Assembly (NCBI GenBank): GCA_021815305.1
Contig: JAKAHC010000008.1
Coordinates: forward strand, 86,155 to 150,154
Direction of reading: 5' to 3'
Length of the DNA stretch: 64,000 bases
DNA from: Deltaproteobacteria bacterium
GTDB taxonomy: Bacteria > Desulfobacterota > Deferrimicrobia > Deferrimicrobiales > Deferrimicrobiaceae
The notes beneath the pieces are model-generated. The model ran no database searches. It was not told the DNA's origin and saw only the letters and a list, made by a program, of their open reading frames with translations. The position numbers were made by a program, and so were the translations under genes. How positions within the stretch are numbered: position 1 is the stretch's first letter; each line of letters opens with the position of its first letter. This document shows positions 16,558 to 30,012 of this stretch, one piece after another.

Positions 16558-17741
16558 TTGGGCAAAACCGTGGCCATCATCGTCGCTGCGGGCGCAGGCC
16601 GCAGGATGGGCGCCGGCGTGCCGAAGCAGTTCCTCCCCCTTGCCGGCAGGTCCCTTCTCGACAGGACATTGAGGAACGTGTGGGGGGCCCCGTGTGTCGA
16701 CGGGATCGTCCTCGCTCTCCCTGCCGATCTTCCTGCGGAAGCCAAACAGGCCTATCTCAGCCTCCCGAAAGTGATCTCGGTGGTCGACGGGGGTCCGGAA
16801 CGGCAGGACACTGTGCGCAACGGACTTGCCTCCCTCCCGGCCGGGACGGAGATCGTCCTGGTGCACGACGCGGCGCGTCCCTTCGCCAGCCGGGACCTGT
16901 TCGCGCGCTGCGCGGAACGGGCCCGGGAACATGGGGCGGCCGTGCCGGTGGTCCCCGTGAGCGACACGGTGAAGTCGTGGGACCGCGCGGCGGGCACGCT
17001 GGTCACCCGGGACCGCGCGGAGTTCCTCCGCGTCCAGACGCCGCAGGCGTTCCGCGTGGACATCCTGAAGGAGGCGTACGGGCGGGCGGAACGGGACGGG
17101 CGCGCCGGCACCGACGACGCCGCCCTCGTGGAGGCTGCGGGCTACCCGGTGGTCGCCGTTTCCGGCGAGGAGGCGAACCTCAAGGTCACCTCGCCGGAAG
17201 ACCTGAGGATGGCGGCCGGGCTCCTCGCGGAAGAGCCCGATTTCCGCGTCGGCCTGGGCGGAGACGCGCATCGCCTGGTGGAGGGGAGGGACCTCTGGCT
17301 GGGCGGCGTCCGGGTGGAGCACCCGAAGGGGCTCCTGGGACATTCCGACGGCGACGTGCTTCTCCACGCGGTGGCGGACGCGCTGTACGGCGCGCTGGGA
17401 GACCGGGACATCGGTTTCCACTTCCCCCCGGGTCGGGAGGAAACCCGCGGGATCTCCAGCCGCTCCATCCTGGCCCACGCGAGGAGCAGGATGACCGCTC
17501 TGGGATTCGGCCTGGTCGGGCTGGACGCCGTGGTGGTGTGCGAGTCTCCGCGGATCGCCCCTCTGTCGGATGCGCTTCGCGCCTCCATCGCGGGGATCCT
17601 TTCGGCGCCGAAGGAGCGGGTGAGCGTCAAGGGGAAGACAACGGAGGGGATGGGGTTCGAGGGGCGCGGCGAAGGAATTTCCGCCTGGGCGGTCGCATTG
17701 CTGCGGGGGACGCATTCCACGGAAGAGGGAGGGGCGGCGGA

Positions 17742-17745
<4 letters not shown>
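16558..17745 (+). CDS. ispDF: bifunctional IspD/IspF (MEP-pathway isoprenoid synthesis)
   Basis: This is a 395-residue fusion. Residues 1-230 are 2-C-methyl-D-erythritol 4-phosphate cytidylyltransferase (AAGAGRRMG and PKQF near the start, VHDAARPF later). Residues 235-395 are the 2,4-cyclodiphosphate synthase, with the metal motif GGDAHRL and HSDGDVLLHA. The fusion links two non-consecutive MEP steps and is known in several proteobacteria. TTG 16558 is chosen because AGGAGG ends 5 bases before it; GTG 16555 is too close. The stop overlaps the cysS start (ATGA). Confidence 0.95.
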
Positions 17746-19253
<1,508 letters not shown>

Positions 19254-19307
19254 CCGGGGCGGCATCCCGGTCCGGGTACGCCCGCGCCGGCGGCCGGAGT
19301 TCCTGAG

Positions 19308-21299
19308 GTGGAATCCGCATTCCGGATGGCCGCGCCGTTCGCGCCCGCCGGGGACCAGCCGGGAGCGATCCGGGAGCTCTCCGAAGGGCTGAACCGCGGC
19401 CTTCCCCGCCAGGTGCTCCTCGGGGTTACCGGCTCGGGGAAGACGTACACGATGGCGTCCGTCATCGCGGCAGTCGACCGGCCGGCCCTCGTCATCGCAC
19501 CGAACAAGACGCTGGCCGCCCAGCTCTACGCGGAGTTCAAGTCCCTCTTCCCCGAAAACGCCGTGGAGTACTTCGTCTCCTACTACGACTACTACCAGCC
19601 CGAAGCGTACGTGCCGCAGACGGACACCTTCATCGAGAAGGACTCCTCGATCAACGAGCAGATCGACAAGATGCGGCACAGCGCCACGAAGTCGGTGATG
19701 ACCCGCGGCGACGTGATCGTTGTGGCGTCCGTTTCCTGCATCTACGGCCTGGGGTCTCCGGAGTTCTACGGGAGGATGACGGTCCGCCTCTCCGTGGGAT
19801 CGGATTTGCCCCGCAACGCACTGTTGCGCCGGCTGATCGATCTCCAGTACGAGCGCAACGACGTGGATTTCCATCGCGGCGCCTTCCGCGTCCGCGGCGA
19901 CGCGGTGGAGCTGTTCCCCGCGTACGAAGAGGAAAAGGTGCTTCGGATCGAGTACGACGAAGACCGCATCGAGCGCCTCCGCTATGTGGATCCCCTCCGG
20001 GGGACGAGGCTCTCCGAGGTGCGGGAAACGGTCATCTTCCCGGCGAGCCATTACGTTACGCCGGAGGACCAGCTCGACCGGGCGATCCGGGGCATCGAGG
20101 AGGAGCTCGAACAACGGCTCGCCGATCTGTCCTCGGCAGGGAAGCTCCTGGAGACGGAAAGGCTGCGGCAGCGGACCACCTACGACCTGGAGATGATCCG
20201 CCAGATGGGCTTCTGCTCCGGCATCGAGAACTACTCCCGCCACCTCGACGGGCGCGCTCCCGGGCAGCCCCCGTACACGCTCCTGGACTACTTCTCCAAG
20301 GACTGCCTGGTCTTCCTCGACGAGTCCCACGTGACCGTGCCCCAGCTGAACGGGATGTACAACGGAGACCGGTCGCGGAAGCAGACCCTGGTCGACTTCG
20401 GGTTCCGCCTCCCCTCCGCCCTCGACAACCGGCCGCTTCGGTTCGAGGAGTTCCGGGAGCGGGTGGGCCAGATCGTGTTCGTCTCGGCGACTCCCGCCGA
20501 ATACGAACTGCGGGAGTGCGGCGGCGCGGTGGTCGAGCAGATCATCCGCCCCACGGGGCTGGTGGACCCCGAGGTGGAGATCCGCCCCGCGGCGATGCAG
20601 GTCGCGGACCTGCTGGGGGAGATCCGCGCACGCGCGGTTGCCGGGGAGCGGGTGCTGGTCACCACCCTCACCAAGAGGATGGCGGAGGACCTGACGGAGC
20701 ACTACGAGGCGCAGGGGGTCCGCGTCCGGTACCTCCACTCCGACATCGACACGGTGGAGCGCGTGAACATCCTGCGGGACCTGCGGCTCGGGGCGTTCGA
20801 CGTTCTCATCGGGATCAACCTGCTTCGGGAGGGACTGGACCTCCCGGAGGTCTCCCTGGTGGCGATCCTCGACGCCGACAAGGAAGGATTCCTGCGCTCG
20901 ACCCGCTCGCTCATCCAGACCTTCGGGCGCGCCGCTCGGAACGTCGCCGGCAAGGTCCTTCTCTACGCGGACCGGGAGACCGGTTCGATGCGGGACGCGG
21001 TCGCCGAAACCCTGCGCCGCAGGGAACGCCAGCGGGCCTACAACCGGGAGCACGGCATCACCCCGGAGACGGTCCGGAAGAGCATCGCGGAGCCGATCGG
21101 ACAGGCGTGCGAGGGGGACTACGTGACCGTTCCCGTCGTGCGGGAGTGGGAGCTCTCCTCCCGGGACGACCTGATGAAGTTGCGGAAGAAGCTCCGCAAG
21201 GAAATGGAGCGGGCGGCGAAGAATCTCGATTTCGAACGGGCGGCGGAGCTGCGCGACCGCCTCCTCGTCCTGGAGAGGGTGGAGCTTGCAGCGGGCTGA
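19308..21299 (+). CDS. uvrB: UvrABC excinuclease subunit B
   Basis: The 663-residue helicase-fold DNA damage verification protein has the Walker A motif [10 protein letters not shown], the beta-hairpin region [16 protein letters not shown], the DESHVTVPQ box and [14 protein letters not shown]. The C-terminal UVR motif for UvrC interaction is [17 protein letters not shown]. Translation is assigned to GTG 19308, which gives the usual short N-terminus before [13 protein letters not shown]; an ATG at 19326 is an alternative. It overlaps uvrC by 14 bases. UvrA is not in the window. Confidence 0.97.
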   Translation: MESAFRMAAPFAPAGDQPGAIRELSEGLNRGLPRQVLLGVTGSGKTYTMASVIAAVDRPALVIAPNKTLAAQLYAEFKSLFPENAVEYFVSYYDYYQPEAYVPQTDTFIEKDSSINEQIDKMRHSATKSVMTRGDVIVVASVSCIYGLGSPEFYGRMTVRLSVGSDLPRNALLRRLIDLQYERNDVDFHRGAFRVRGDAVELFPAYEEEKVLRIEYDEDRIERLRYVDPLRGTRLSEVRETVIFPASHYVTPEDQLDRAIRGIEEELEQRLADLSSAGKLLETERLRQRTTYDLEMIRQMGFCSGIENYSRHLDGRAPGQPPYTLLDYFSKDCLVFLDESHVTVPQLNGMYNGDRSRKQTLVDFGFRLPSALDNRPLRFEEFRERVGQIVFVSATPAEYELRECGGAVVEQIIRPTGLVDPEVEIRPAAMQVADLLGEIRARAVAGERVLVTTLTKRMAEDLTEHYEAQGVRVRYLHSDIDTVERVNILRDLRLGAFDVLIGINLLREGLDLPEVSLVAILDADKEGFLRSTRSLIQTFGRAARNVAGKVLLYADRETGSMRDAVAETLRRRERQRAYNREHGITPETVRKSIAEPIGQACEGDYVTVPVVREWELSSRDDLMKLRKKLRKEMERAAKNLDFERAAELRDRLLVLERVELAAG

Positions 21300-22953
21300 C
21301 CCGCCGGCCGGTCTTGCCGACTGGAAGATGTTCCCCCGATCCCCCGGCGCCTACATCATGGAGGACGGGCAGGGAAGGGTGCTGTACGTCGGGAAGGCGA
21401 AGGACCTGCGGGCTCGCCTGCGGAACTACGCTCTCCCGGGAGGAGACGGGCGGCCGACGATCCCGCATCTTCTTCCCAGGGTCCGCGAGGTCCGGTGCAT
21501 CGTAACGGCCACGGAAAAGGAGGCCCTCCTCCTCGAGAACACTCTCATCAAGCGCCACCGCCCCCCCTTTAACATCTTCTTCCGCGACGACAAGGAGTAC
21601 CTGCTCCTGCGCATCGACCGTGGTGAGGAGTTCCCCAGGCCGGAGCTCGTCCGTCGCTCCAGGCGGGACGGCGCGACGTACTTCGGCCCGTACTCCTCCG
21701 CGCGGGGGATCCGGGAAACGCTGCGCGAGCTGCTCAGGCTCTTTCCGCTGTGCTCCTGCCCGCGGAAGAAGTTCGCGGCACGGAGACGGCCCTGCCTCAA
21801 CTACCAGATGGGGCGGTGCCTGGGAGCGTGCGCGGGAAAGGTGGCCCGCGAGCGGTACCTCCCCGTCGTCGACAACGCGATGCGGTTCCTCCGCGGGGAA
21901 TACCGGGACCTGCTTGCCCGCTGGAAGGCCGAGATGGGGGAACATTCCCGGGCGATGCGGTACGAGGATGCGGCGAAACTGCGGGACCGCATCGCGGTCG
22001 TGTCGAGGACCCTGGTGCGGCAGCGCGTCGTGCGCGCCGTGGAGGGAGACGTGGACGCGGTGGGGTGGCACAGCACGGGGGTTTCCGTGGCGGTCGCGGT
22101 TCTCTACCTCCGGAACGGCCGTCTCACCGACGCGCACCACCGGCACTTCCGGTACGAGGGCGCGCAGGACGAGGCGATGGCCTCGTTCCTCCTCCAGCAC
22201 TACGCGGAAGGGGCGTACTTCCCGCGCGAGATCCTCCTGCCGTTCCCCCTCGGGGATCGGGCGGCGCTGTCGGCGGCGCTCGCCGATAGGGCGGGACACC
22301 CCGTTCTCCTCCGTGTCCCGGAAAAAGGGGAGCGCGCCCGCATTGTGGAGCTGGCCCGGAAAAACGCCGAGGAGAGCGAAAGGATGCGCCGGGAGAAGGA
22401 GGAGGCGTACGACCGGATCGCGGAACGGATGTCCTCCCTGTTCTCCCTTCCCCTGCCTCCGGAGCGGATCGAGGGGTTCGACGTCTCCAACATCTCGGGG
22501 ACGGAGCCCGTCGGATCGATGGTCGCCTTCCTCTCCGGGAAACCGGCGAGGAAATGGTACCGGAAGTTTTCCGTGCGCGGTGTTTCCGGCCCGGACGACT
22601 TCGCGATGATGGAAGAGGTGATCCGTCGCCGTTTCGGCCACGACGAGGATTTCGGCGGAATGCCCGACCTCGTCCTCGTGGACGGGGGGAAGGGGCAGCT
22701 CTCCTCGGCGGCCGCGGCGCTTCGCTCCGCGGGGAGGGAGGGGATCCCGGTGATCTCCCTGGCCAAGGAGCGCGTTCGCGCGGGGGAAAAGGTGTTCCGG
22801 GAGCGGGTCTTTCTCCCGGGACGGAAGAACCCGCTGCACCTCCCGCCGAACGACCCCGTTCTCCACCTCCTGATGCGGGTCCGGGACGAGGCCCACCGGT
22901 TCGCCGTGACGTTCCACCGCGCCCTGCGCGCCCGCCGCAGCCTCGGTTCGTAG
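21286..22953 (+). CDS. uvrC: UvrABC excinuclease subunit C, lacking the C-terminal (HhH)2 domain
   Basis: Residues 1-95 hold the GIY-YIG nuclease ([15 protein letters not shown]). Then comes a cysteine cluster ([22 protein letters not shown]), a UVR motif and the RNase H-like endonuclease domain ([22 protein letters not shown]). The frame stops at TAG 22951 right after [12 protein letters not shown], where UvrC proteins normally continue about 55-60 residues into a double helix-hairpin-helix domain. At 555 residues it is shorter than the usual 600 or more. The start is TTG 21286 within uvrB. Both incision domains look intact, but 5' incision and DNA binding may be weakened if the stop is real. 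Confidence 0.92.
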   Translation: MQRADPPAGLADWKMFPRSPGAYIMEDGQGRVLYVGKAKDLRARLRNYALPGGDGRPTIPHLLPRVREVRCIVTATEKEALLLENTLIKRHRPPFNIFFRDDKEYLLLRIDRGEEFPRPELVRRSRRDGATYFGPYSSARGIRETLRELLRLFPLCSCPRKKFAARRRPCLNYQMGRCLGACAGKVARERYLPVVDNAMRFLRGEYRDLLARWKAEMGEHSRAMRYEDAAKLRDRIAVVSRTLVRQRVVRAVEGDVDAVGWHSTGVSVAVAVLYLRNGRLTDAHHRHFRYEGAQDEAMASFLLQHYAEGAYFPREILLPFPLGDRAALSAALADRAGHPVLLRVPEKGERARIVELARKNAEESERMRREKEEAYDRIAERMSSLFSLPLPPERIEGFDVSNISGTEPVGSMVAFLSGKPARKWYRKFSVRGVSGPDDFAMMEEVIRRRFGHDEDFGGMPDLVLVDGGKGQLSSAAAALRSAGREGIPVISLAKERVRAGEKVFRERVFLPGRKNPLHLPPNDPVLHLLMRVRDEAHRFAVTFHRALRARRSLGS

Positions 22954-23056
22954 CTCCCGCCGGCAGACGCAAGGGGCGGTGTCCTCGCCCTGTTCCGCCA
23001 CGTCGGCCGCGGGTCTTCGTCGTCCCGGCCTCCTTGCCTGCGCTCCGGGGACACGT
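22954..23056 (+). pseudogene. possible relic of the UvrC (HhH)2 domain
   Basis: Reading past the uvrC TAG in the same frame gives VLALFRHVG (22981-23007), which resembles the first hairpin of the UvrC C-terminus (typical pattern ALLKHFG). One frame over, 23028-23051 gives ASLPALRG, resembling the next segment. The two pieces are in normal order and spacing, so a domain may have been broken by a stop, a small deletion and a frameshift, or by sequence errors. Confidence 0.4.
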
Positions 23057-23152
23057 TTCCTCCGGGGAGGGCTCGCGCCCGGCGCGCCCCCCGCCGTGAG
23101 GGGATCGGGAGCCGGGCGCGGTACGGAATGGAATTTGCCGTAGGGCACGCGC

Positions 23153-25525
23153 ATGGACCATCCATTCCGCGGGCAGGGAGGGCTTCTTCTCCTGCTCCTG
23201 TCCTTCCTGACCGGAGTTTTCCTTGGACTGGGGGCCGGGCCGGCCTGCTCCGCGGCGGCGGGGTTCCTGCTGGTCGCCTGTGCCGCCCTTGTCGCCGTCC
23301 GAGCCCGCGCGATGCCGACCGCATGCGTCGCGATGGCGCTTTGCGGATCACTCACCGCGGCGAGGATCCCGCTCGTTTCTCCGGAAAGCGTCCGCGCATT
23401 TCTCGAATCCGAGGTGACGCTGGAAGGAAGGGTCGATGAGGTCCGCGTGACCGACGGCGGGTGGTCGGGAACGGTGAAGGATGCGGCCGTCTCGACTCCG
23501 TATCCGGCGAAATCCCTGCCGCTGGGAACGGTCTTTCTCCATCTCCGGAATCCGGACCTCCCGGTATCGTTTCCGGCCCGGATCCGTGCGGCCGGGCGGT
23601 TGCACCCCATGCTCGGGTCGGGGAACCCGGGAGAGATCCCACGGGCATGGGCTGCGATGGCGGGAGGGGCGCAGTACGCCATGTCCGCCGATGCATCGAA
23701 AGCGGTCTTTCTTCCCATGGGGGAAACGGGGGGAATTCCCGGATTCTTCGCCCGCGCGAGGCGCCGAACCGGTGAATGGGTGAAGCGGCATGCGGGGACG
23801 ACGGACGGCGCGTTGTACCTTCTGTCCCTTGCGACGGGGGAGGTCCCGCAAGGATCCCATCCGTTGGTGACGTTGCTCCGCCGCACGGGGCTTGCCCACC
23901 TGCTGGCCATCTCCGGGATCAACGTGGCGGTGTTCCACATCATCGCGGTTTTCCTCCTGCGGGGAATGCTGTGGATCCCCAGGAGACGGCACGGCGTCCC
24001 GAATCTGAACTTCCTGCCGGCGCTCCTCTCCCTTCCGGCATGCTGGGGGTACGTCCTGCTGGCGGGCACTCCGACCCCGGCGGTGCGGTCCGCGGGGATG
24101 ATCACCCTGTCCGTCCTTCTCTGGAGACGGTTCGGCGTCCGCGCTCCGGGTGTGTCCTGGACGGCGATGCTGCTCTTCGCTCTCGTCCTGTCCCCTCTGG
24201 AGATGTTCTCCCCTTCGTTCCTCCTTTCCTACGGAGCCACCTTTTTCCTGATCGCGAACTGCGCCGTCCCCTCGGTGGAGGACGGAACGGGGTGGCAATC
24301 GCGGGCCGTCCGCTGGGCGCGGGAGGCCATGAAGGCCTCCGCGGTGGCTTTCCTGGGGACGCTGCCGGTCTCCGCGGCGTTTTTCCGGTCGGTCCCGGCC
24401 GGCGCGATCGCATGGAACGTCCTGTTCGGGCCGGTCCTCGGCACGGCGGGCGTCGCGGGGGCATCTCTTGCCGTCTTGGGCGGCGCTTTCGGTGTGGATG
24501 CCGCGGGCCCCCCGGTCCGGTACGTCGCCGCGGGTCTATCGGCGGCCCTTTCCCTGCTGGACGTCGTCTCCGGCTCCGGAGCCGGCTGTTTCCCCGTCCC
24601 TCCCTCCGGCCCCGGGGCGATGTTCCTGTTCACGGTGTCCGGGGTTTCGGGAACTCTCTTTCTCCTGCGGCGCGGCAGGAGACCGTGGCCCGCCGCGGTA
24701 ATTTCCTCCGCGTTGTTCCTCGGGTGGATCCACCTTCCGTACGCGGCCCTGCCGGGCTACGGTTTCTCCCTGACCGCCTTGAACGTGGGGAAAGGGTCGG
24801 CGCAACTGGCGTCGTTCCCTGGGGGGACCCGCATGCTGATCGACTGCGGGAGCGCGCTCCGCGGGGACGACGGGAACCGGGTGGTTCTGCCGTTCCTGCG
24901 AAGCCAGGGAGTGCGCAGGATCGACATCCTCTGCCTGACGCACCCGCACGAGGATCATTACGGGGGTGCGCAGGCGATCCTTTCCGCCCTTCCCGTGGGG
25001 GAGATCTGGATCCCGGAGGGAATCCCGCGGGATGCGTTCGGGGCGGCCGTATCCGCATGGCAGGGCACCGTACGTTCCGTGCGGCGGGGAGACGGATCCC
25101 GGCTGGGCGGGGCGGAGGTCCTCGTCCGTTTCCCCCGCGGCGGGGAAATACCGGGGAATGCCAATGAACGCGGGATCGTGCTGGAACTCCGTTTTGGTAT
25201 CCTGTCCGTGTGGCTCCCGGGGGATGTGGAGGAGGGCCCCTCCGTCTGGGGCGAGCCTGCCGCAAGGGAAGGGGAGCAAAGGGTGCTTTTCCTGCCGCAC
25301 CACGGTTCGAAGGGGGCGGATCCCGGAGGGTGGGAGGCTTTCTGCCGTCCCGCGGTGGTGGTGGCGCAAAATAGCCGTTGTTTCACCGGAGAAAATCTGC
25401 TACCCTCGGCTCAACGTTTCCTGTTGGAAAATGGAGCGTTTACGGTCCGTTTCCACGGGAGGGACGCATCCTTCTACCAGCAAGACCGGTACAGGGTGTG
25501 GGAGCGACTTTGGCAGTTGAAATGA
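23153..25525 (+). CDS. comEC: ComEC/Rec2 DNA-uptake channel protein
   Basis: This is a 790-residue membrane protein. Hydrophobic segments at the N-terminus and an OB-like DUF4131 region are followed by the competence domain (LLRRTGLAHLLAISGINVAVFHII ... TPTPAVRSAGM) with about eight membrane spans. A C-terminal metallo-beta-lactamase-like domain from about residue 545 has THPHEDHYGG (metal ligands) and LPHHGSK. ComEC carries single-stranded DNA across the inner membrane during natural transformation. The protein has all three regions and the full length, suggesting function. The ATG at 23153 has AGGG 8 bases upstream. The PilF-like gene at 43.2 kb may belong to the type IV pilus that feeds this channel. 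Confidence 0.93.
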   Translation: MDHPFRGQGGLLLLLLSFLTGVFLGLGAGPACSAAAGFLLVACAALVAVRARAMPTACVAMALCGSLTAARIPLVSPESVRAFLESEVTLEGRVDEVRVTDGGWSGTVKDAAVSTPYPAKSLPLGTVFLHLRNPDLPVSFPARIRAAGRLHPMLGSGNPGEIPRAWAAMAGGAQYAMSADASKAVFLPMGETGGIPGFFARARRRTGEWVKRHAGTTDGALYLLSLATGEVPQGSHPLVTLLRRTGLAHLLAISGINVAVFHIIAVFLLRGMLWIPRRRHGVPNLNFLPALLSLPACWGYVLLAGTPTPAVRSAGMITLSVLLWRRFGVRAPGVSWTAMLLFALVLSPLEMFSPSFLLSYGATFFLIANCAVPSVEDGTGWQSRAVRWAREAMKASAVAFLGTLPVSAAFFRSVPAGAIAWNVLFGPVLGTAGVAGASLAVLGGAFGVDAAGPPVRYVAAGLSAALSLLDVVSGSGAGCFPVPPSGPGAMFLFTVSGVSGTLFLLRRGRRPWPAAVISSALFLGWIHLPYAALPGYGFSLTALNVGKGSAQLASFPGGTRMLIDCGSALRGDDGNRVVLPFLRSQGVRRIDILCLTHPHEDHYGGAQAILSALPVGEIWIPEGIPRDAFGAAVSAWQGTVRSVRRGDGSRLGGAEVLVRFPRGGEIPGNANERGIVLELRFGILSVWLPGDVEEGPSVWGEPAAREGEQRVLFLPHHGSKGADPGGWEAFCRPAVVVAQNSRCFTGENLLPSAQRFLLENGAFTVRFHGRDASFYQQDRYRVWERLWQLK

Positions 25526-25565
25526 GGTCCCATCACCCGATGATCGCCATGCCAAGGACCTTAAA

Positions 25566-26957
25566 ATGACCGCTCCGCGAGTCCTGATCCTTTGCCCCGA
25601 CGCGGAGCGTGTCGAAAGCACGGTGCGGGGCACTTTCCCAAGGGGAGTCCACTTCTCCTTCCTCTCCAGCTGGGAAGACGGCCAAGCCGCCCTCCGCAAG
25701 GAGAATTTCTCCGTCATCGTCGCGAAGAAGTTCACGAGAAAGCAGCCCACGGAGGAATATGTCGCCGACCTTCTCGCCCTGGCCCCCAAGACTCCGCTGA
25801 TCCTGATCCTCGCGAAAAGGGAGGGGCCGTCGGTTCTGGGGGCGCTGAAAGGGGGGGCTTCGGAGATCCTCTTCGAGGAGGCGCTTCCGGGGACGCTCGT
25901 TCCGTGCCTCGAGAAATATCTCTTTTCCGGCTACGGTCTTCTTCGTCGAATGTCACTCGACGAACTGTTCGATTTCTGCATCCCCGTCATCACGACCTCG
26001 GACCTGGGGATCCTGTCCACCACGATTCTCGAGAAGCTCCGGGAGGCGCTCGGGGGTACTTCCGGCGTGCTGTTCAAGGAGGGGCCGGCGGCCGGCGGGG
26101 CGTTCGAGATCCTGGCGACGCTCGGCTTCACGGAGGAAACGGAACCCGATGCCTTCCTCCACCGTTTCGGAGAGTTCCTGGTCCGCCACTCCGGTCCGTT
26201 TCCCTCCGTCATTTATCCGGATGGGGCGGAGGGCGGTCGTTCGGGACCGGAGGATCCGCAGGGGGAGACCCCCATCCTCCTCGCCCTGCGGTTCGACCTT
26301 TCCCCCGGGTCCCGCGTATTCGCGGCGGTGGGGCTTCGCGCCGCCCCGGAGAAGGACGTGTTGAACAGTCCGCTTCTCAATTTCTTCTACCGCCAGTCCC
26401 GCCTGGCACTCATCAACGCGGAGCGCAACGCCCAGGCCCAGTCCCTCATCTACATCGACGACCTGACCAAACTCTACAACAGCCGCTACCTGAACGTTGT
26501 GCTGGACCGGGAAATGAAACGATCCGAGCGATACCGGAATTTTTTTTCCGTCCTGTTCATGGACGTCGACTTCTTCAAGCGGGTCAACGACAGCCACGGG
26601 CACCTCGTGGGGAGCCGCGTGCTCGTCGAGGTGGGCGCCGTCCTGCGGGCATGCGTGAGGGAAACCGACACGGTGGTCCGGTACGGCGGGGACGAGTTCG
26701 TGGTGCTCCTCGTGGAAACCAACGCGGAAGAGGCGATGCTCGTCGCGGAGCGGATGCGGAGAATGATGGAGTCGAAGCCGTTCGTGACGGACCTCGGGCT
26801 CGACATCCGCCTGACGATCTCCATCGGGATCGCCGCTTTCCCCGAGCACGCCACCACGAAGCAGCACCTGCTGAACCTCGCGGACCAGGCGATGTACCGG
26901 GGGAAGGAGTCCACGCGGAACGTCGTCTACCTGGCCGACCCGCAGAACGTCTCATGA
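25566..26957 (+). CDS. diguanylate cyclase with receiver-like N-terminus
   Basis: The 463-residue protein starts with a receiver-like fold ([13 protein letters not shown]), although no clear phospho-acceptor aspartate pattern is evident. A GAF-like middle region ([20 protein letters not shown]) follows, then a canonical GGDEF domain from about residue 300 ([13 protein letters not shown]). The signature RYGGDEF is at 372-378, and an inhibitory I-site RETD (365-368) lies 5 residues before it, so active, product-inhibited c-di-GMP synthesis is expected. Its stop overlaps the hisS start. It contrasts with the inactive-looking GGDEF protein at 8344-9783. Confidence 0.88.
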   Translation: MTAPRVLILCPDAERVESTVRGTFPRGVHFSFLSSWEDGQAALRKENFSVIVAKKFTRKQPTEEYVADLLALAPKTPLILILAKREGPSVLGALKGGASEILFEEALPGTLVPCLEKYLFSGYGLLRRMSLDELFDFCIPVITTSDLGILSTTILEKLREALGGTSGVLFKEGPAAGGAFEILATLGFTEETEPDAFLHRFGEFLVRHSGPFPSVIYPDGAEGGRSGPEDPQGETPILLALRFDLSPGSRVFAAVGLRAAPEKDVLNSPLLNFFYRQSRLALINAERNAQAQSLIYIDDLTKLYNSRYLNVVLDREMKRSERYRNFFSVLFMDVDFFKRVNDSHGHLVGSRVLVEVGAVLRACVRETDTVVRYGGDEFVVLLVETNAEEAMLVAERMRRMMESKPFVTDLGLDIRLTISIGIAAFPEHATTKQHLLNLADQAMYRGKESTRNVVYLADPQNVS

Positions 26958-28219
26958 CATTGGCGACCGTCCGGGGGATGAAGGACATCCTTCCCCCCGA
27001 GTCCGCACGATGGACGGAACTCGAGGGCCTGTTCCGCGCCCACGCCGTCCGGTACGGCTTCCTGGAGATCCGCACCCCCCTCCTCGAGAGGACCGAGCTG
27101 TTCGCGCGGGCCGTGGGGGAGACCACCGACATCGTGGAAAAGGAAATGTACACCTTCACGGACCGTTCCGGAGAGAGCCTTACCGTGCGGCCCGAGGGGA
27201 CCGCCCCGGTGGTACGCGCGCTTCTCAACCACCGTGCGGACGCCGGGGAGTGGCCGGCGCGGTTCTTCTACATCGGGCCGATGTTCCGCCACGAGCGGCC
27301 CCAGAAAGGGCGCCTCCGCCAGTTCCACCAGTTCGGCGCGGAGGCTTTCGGCACGGACTCGCCATACGCCGACGCGGAAGCGGTGGCGTTCCTCCATGGA
27401 TTCCTGGCCGCGGCGGGCCTGGCCGGGGTTTCCCTGGAGATCAACTCCCTCGGGGACCCGGAGTGCAGGCCGGCCTACCTCGATGCCCTGGCTTCCTTCC
27501 TTGCGGCGAAGGAGGGCGAACTCTGCGACGATTGTCGCCGCCGGGCCGGCCGGAACCCCCTGCGCGTCCTGGACTGCAAGGCGGAACGGTGCGTCCGGGC
27601 GACGGCGGACGCCCCCTCGATCCTCGACTTCCTGTGCGGCCCCTGCCGCGACCACTTCCACGGAGTGGAGTCCGCCCTCGCATCGTCCGGGATTCTCTTC
27701 TCGAGGAACCCGCGCATGGTCCGAGGCCTCGACTACTACAGGAGGACCACTTTCGAATTCGTCATCCCCGGAATGGGCGCGCAGAACACCGTCGCGGCAG
27801 GTGGGCGGTACGACGGCCTTGCGGAAATGCTCGGCGGAAGGGAGCGGGTGCCCGCCATCGGATTCGCCGTCGGCGTGGAGCGTCTTCTGATGCTGCTGGG
27901 GGAGGGGCGGGCGGCGGGACCTTCGGCGGAGGCGTATCTCGTCGTCGCCACGCCTGCGCTTCTCCCGGAGGCCTTCCGCAGAAAGATGGAGCTTTCGGCC
28001 TGCGGCGTTCGGGCCGACATGGACTACGAGGGGCGCAGCGTGAAGAGCCAGTTCCGGCGCGCGGACCGTTCCGGCGCGAGGGTGGTCCTCGTCTTCGGGG
28101 AGGACGAGGCGCACCGCGGGGCGGTGGTGTACAGGGACATGGAGAGGGGCTTGCAGGAGGAGATTCCCGCGGAGACGGCGATCCGCCGGCTCTGCGACCG
28201 CGAAAAGAAGGAGGAGTGA
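26954..28219 (+). CDS. hisS: histidyl-tRNA synthetase
   Basis: The 421-residue class II synthetase begins [11 protein letters not shown] and contains the motif 2 region [20 protein letters not shown], the histidine-binding [13 protein letters not shown], and motif 3 [12 protein letters not shown], with the anticodon domain at the C-terminus. It carries a cysteine-rich stretch (ELCDDCRRR ... DCKAERC ... LCGPCRDHF) in the insertion domain, seen in many bacterial HisRS. It overlaps the GGDEF gene by ATGA and is followed after 2 bases by aspS, a common pairing. Confidence 0.97.
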   Translation: MTLATVRGMKDILPPESARWTELEGLFRAHAVRYGFLEIRTPLLERTELFARAVGETTDIVEKEMYTFTDRSGESLTVRPEGTAPVVRALLNHRADAGEWPARFFYIGPMFRHERPQKGRLRQFHQFGAEAFGTDSPYADAEAVAFLHGFLAAAGLAGVSLEINSLGDPECRPAYLDALASFLAAKEGELCDDCRRRAGRNPLRVLDCKAERCVRATADAPSILDFLCGPCRDHFHGVESALASSGILFSRNPRMVRGLDYYRRTTFEFVIPGMGAQNTVAAGGRYDGLAEMLGGRERVPAIGFAVGVERLLMLLGEGRAAGPSAEAYLVVATPALLPEAFRRKMELSACGVRADMDYEGRSVKSQFRRADRSGARVVLVFGEDEAHRGAVVYRDMERGLQEEIPAETAIRRLCDREKKEE

Positions 28220-28221
28220 CG

Positions 28222-30012
28222 TTGGACGCCTTTCTGCCGGAACACAAGAGGACCATCTATTGCGGGCGAATCCGGCCCGAACACGTCGGGAAGGAGGTCG
28301 TTCTCTGCGGGTGGGTCCACCGCAGGAGGGACCACGGCGGGCTGGTGTTCGTCGACCTGCGCGACCGCGAGGGGCTGGTCCAGGTCGTGATCAACCCGGA
28401 AGGGTCCGCAGAGGCGCACGCAAAGGCCGACGCCCTGCGAGTGGAGTACGTCCTCTCGGTGCGCGGGACCGTACGACGGCGGCCGCCGGGCACGGAGAAT
28501 CCGAGCCTTCCGACGGGGGACGTCGAGGTCGCGGCCGCGACCCTTGCAATACTCAACGAATCCAGGCCGATCCCCTTCTCCCTCGATGAGGATTCCGACG
28601 TGGCGGAAAACGTCCGCCTCAAGTACCGGTACCTCGACCTGCGGCGGCCGTCGATCCAGGCGATGTTCGTACGGCGGGCCAGGCTCGCCCGCGCGGTCCG
28701 GGAATACTTTTTCGAGAACGGCTTCCTGGAGGTGGAGACCCCCGTTCTCACCAAGAGCACGCCGGAGGGGGCGCGGGACTACCTCGTTCCGTCGCGGGTC
28801 AACCCGGGAATGTTCTACGCCCTTCCGCAGTCGCCCCAGCTGTTCAAGCAGATCCTGATGATGGCGGGATACGACCGGTACGCCCAGATCGTGAAGTGCT
28901 TCCGCGACGAGGACCTGCGGGCCGACCGCCAACCGGAGTTCACCCAGATCGACGTGGAGATGTCGTTCATCGACAGGGATGACATCTTCACCATGATGGA
29001 AGGGCTCATGGCCCGCGTCTTCCGCGAGGTTCTCGACGTGACGGTCGCGCGCCCGATCCCGAGGATGGGATACCGGGAGGCGATGGACCGGTTCGGGGTC
29101 GACAAGCCGGACACCCGTTTCGCCCTGGAGATCGCCGATTACACCGGCCTGCTGTCCGCGGCCGGGTTCCGCGTATTCTCCGAGATCGCCGCGAAGGGGG
29201 GCGTCATCCGGGGGATCACCGTCCCGGGCCTGGCGGAGTCCAGCCGCTCGGAGCTCGCCGCGCTGGAGGAGGTCGCGAAGATCGGCGGGGCGGCGGGCCT
29301 TGCCTGGTTCAAGGCGACCGACAAGGGGCTTGCCTCCCCGCTTGCGAAGTTCTTCAAGGAGGAGCAGCTGGCCGCGCTGCGGGAGAAGAGCGGGGCGAAG
29401 GCGGGGGATCTGATCCTGGTCGTCGCCGACACCTTCGACGTGGCGTGCGCGTCCCTCGGACGTCTCCGCCTGCACTTGGGAGAGAAGCTGGGGATGATCG
29501 ACAAGTCCCTCTATCACCTGCTCTGGGTGACCGACTTCCCCCTGCTGGAATGGGACAAGGAGGAGAAGCGGTGGTCGGCGATGCACCACCCGTTCACCGC
29601 GCCCCTGGACGAGGACCTGCCGCTCCTCGCCACGGATCCGGGATCCGTCAGGGCCAAGGCGTACGACATGGTGCTGAACGGGTCGGAGATCGGCGGGGGG
29701 AGCATCCGTATCCACCGGAAGGATGTGCAATCCCGGATGTTCCAGCTGCTCGACATCGACCCGGACGCCGCGCGGTTGAAGTTCGGATTCCTCCTGGAAG
29801 CGCTGGAGTTCGGCGCGCCGCCGCATGGAGGGATCGCCTTCGGTCTGGACCGCCTGGCGATGATCTTCTCCGGGGCGAAATCGCTGCGGGACGTCATCGC
29901 CTTCCCGAAGACGCAGAAGGCGACCTGCCTCATGACGGACGCCCCCTCCATGGTGGACGTGGAGCAACTGCGGGAACTCTCCATCCGCGTGACCGTGCCG
30001 GAGAAGAGGTAA
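28222..30012 (+). CDS. aspS: aspartyl-tRNA synthetase (bacterial type)
   Basis: The 596-residue protein has the N-terminal OB anticodon-binding domain ([23 protein letters not shown]), class II motif 2 ([21 protein letters not shown] split around the catalytic core), a GAD insertion domain (about 295-415) and motif 3 ([12 protein letters not shown]). Translation begins at TTG 28222, with GGAGG about 7 bases upstream. Whether it is discriminating for Asp over Asn cannot be judged from this window. It ends just before a hairpin shared with the convergent pal operon. Confidence 0.96.
   Translation: MDAFLPEHKRTIYCGRIRPEHVGKEVVLCGWVHRRRDHGGLVFVDLRDREGLVQVVINPEGSAEAHAKADALRVEYVLSVRGTVRRRPPGTENPSLPTGDVEVAAATLAILNESRPIPFSLDEDSDVAENVRLKYRYLDLRRPSIQAMFVRRARLARAVREYFFENGFLEVETPVLTKSTPEGARDYLVPSRVNPGMFYALPQSPQLFKQILMMAGYDRYAQIVKCFRDEDLRADRQPEFTQIDVEMSFIDRDDIFTMMEGLMARVFREVLDVTVARPIPRMGYREAMDRFGVDKPDTRFALEIADYTGLLSAAGFRVFSEIAAKGGVIRGITVPGLAESSRSELAALEEVAKIGGAAGLAWFKATDKGLASPLAKFFKEEQLAALREKSGAKAGDLILVVADTFDVACASLGRLRLHLGEKLGMIDKSLYHLLWVTDFPLLEWDKEEKRWSAMHHPFTAPLDEDLPLLATDPGSVRAKAYDMVLNGSEIGGGSIRIHRKDVQSRMFQLLDIDPDAARLKFGFLLEALEFGAPPHGGIAFGLDRLAMIFSGAKSLRDVIAFPKTQKATCLMTDAPSMVDVEQLRELSIRVTVPEKR

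Noticed and set aside
22951..22953. UvrC TAG as a pyrrolysine codon
   Set aside because: Reading through continues domain-like sequence for only about 20 residues before the match moves to another frame, so a frameshift or decay explains it better; no pyl genes are visible.
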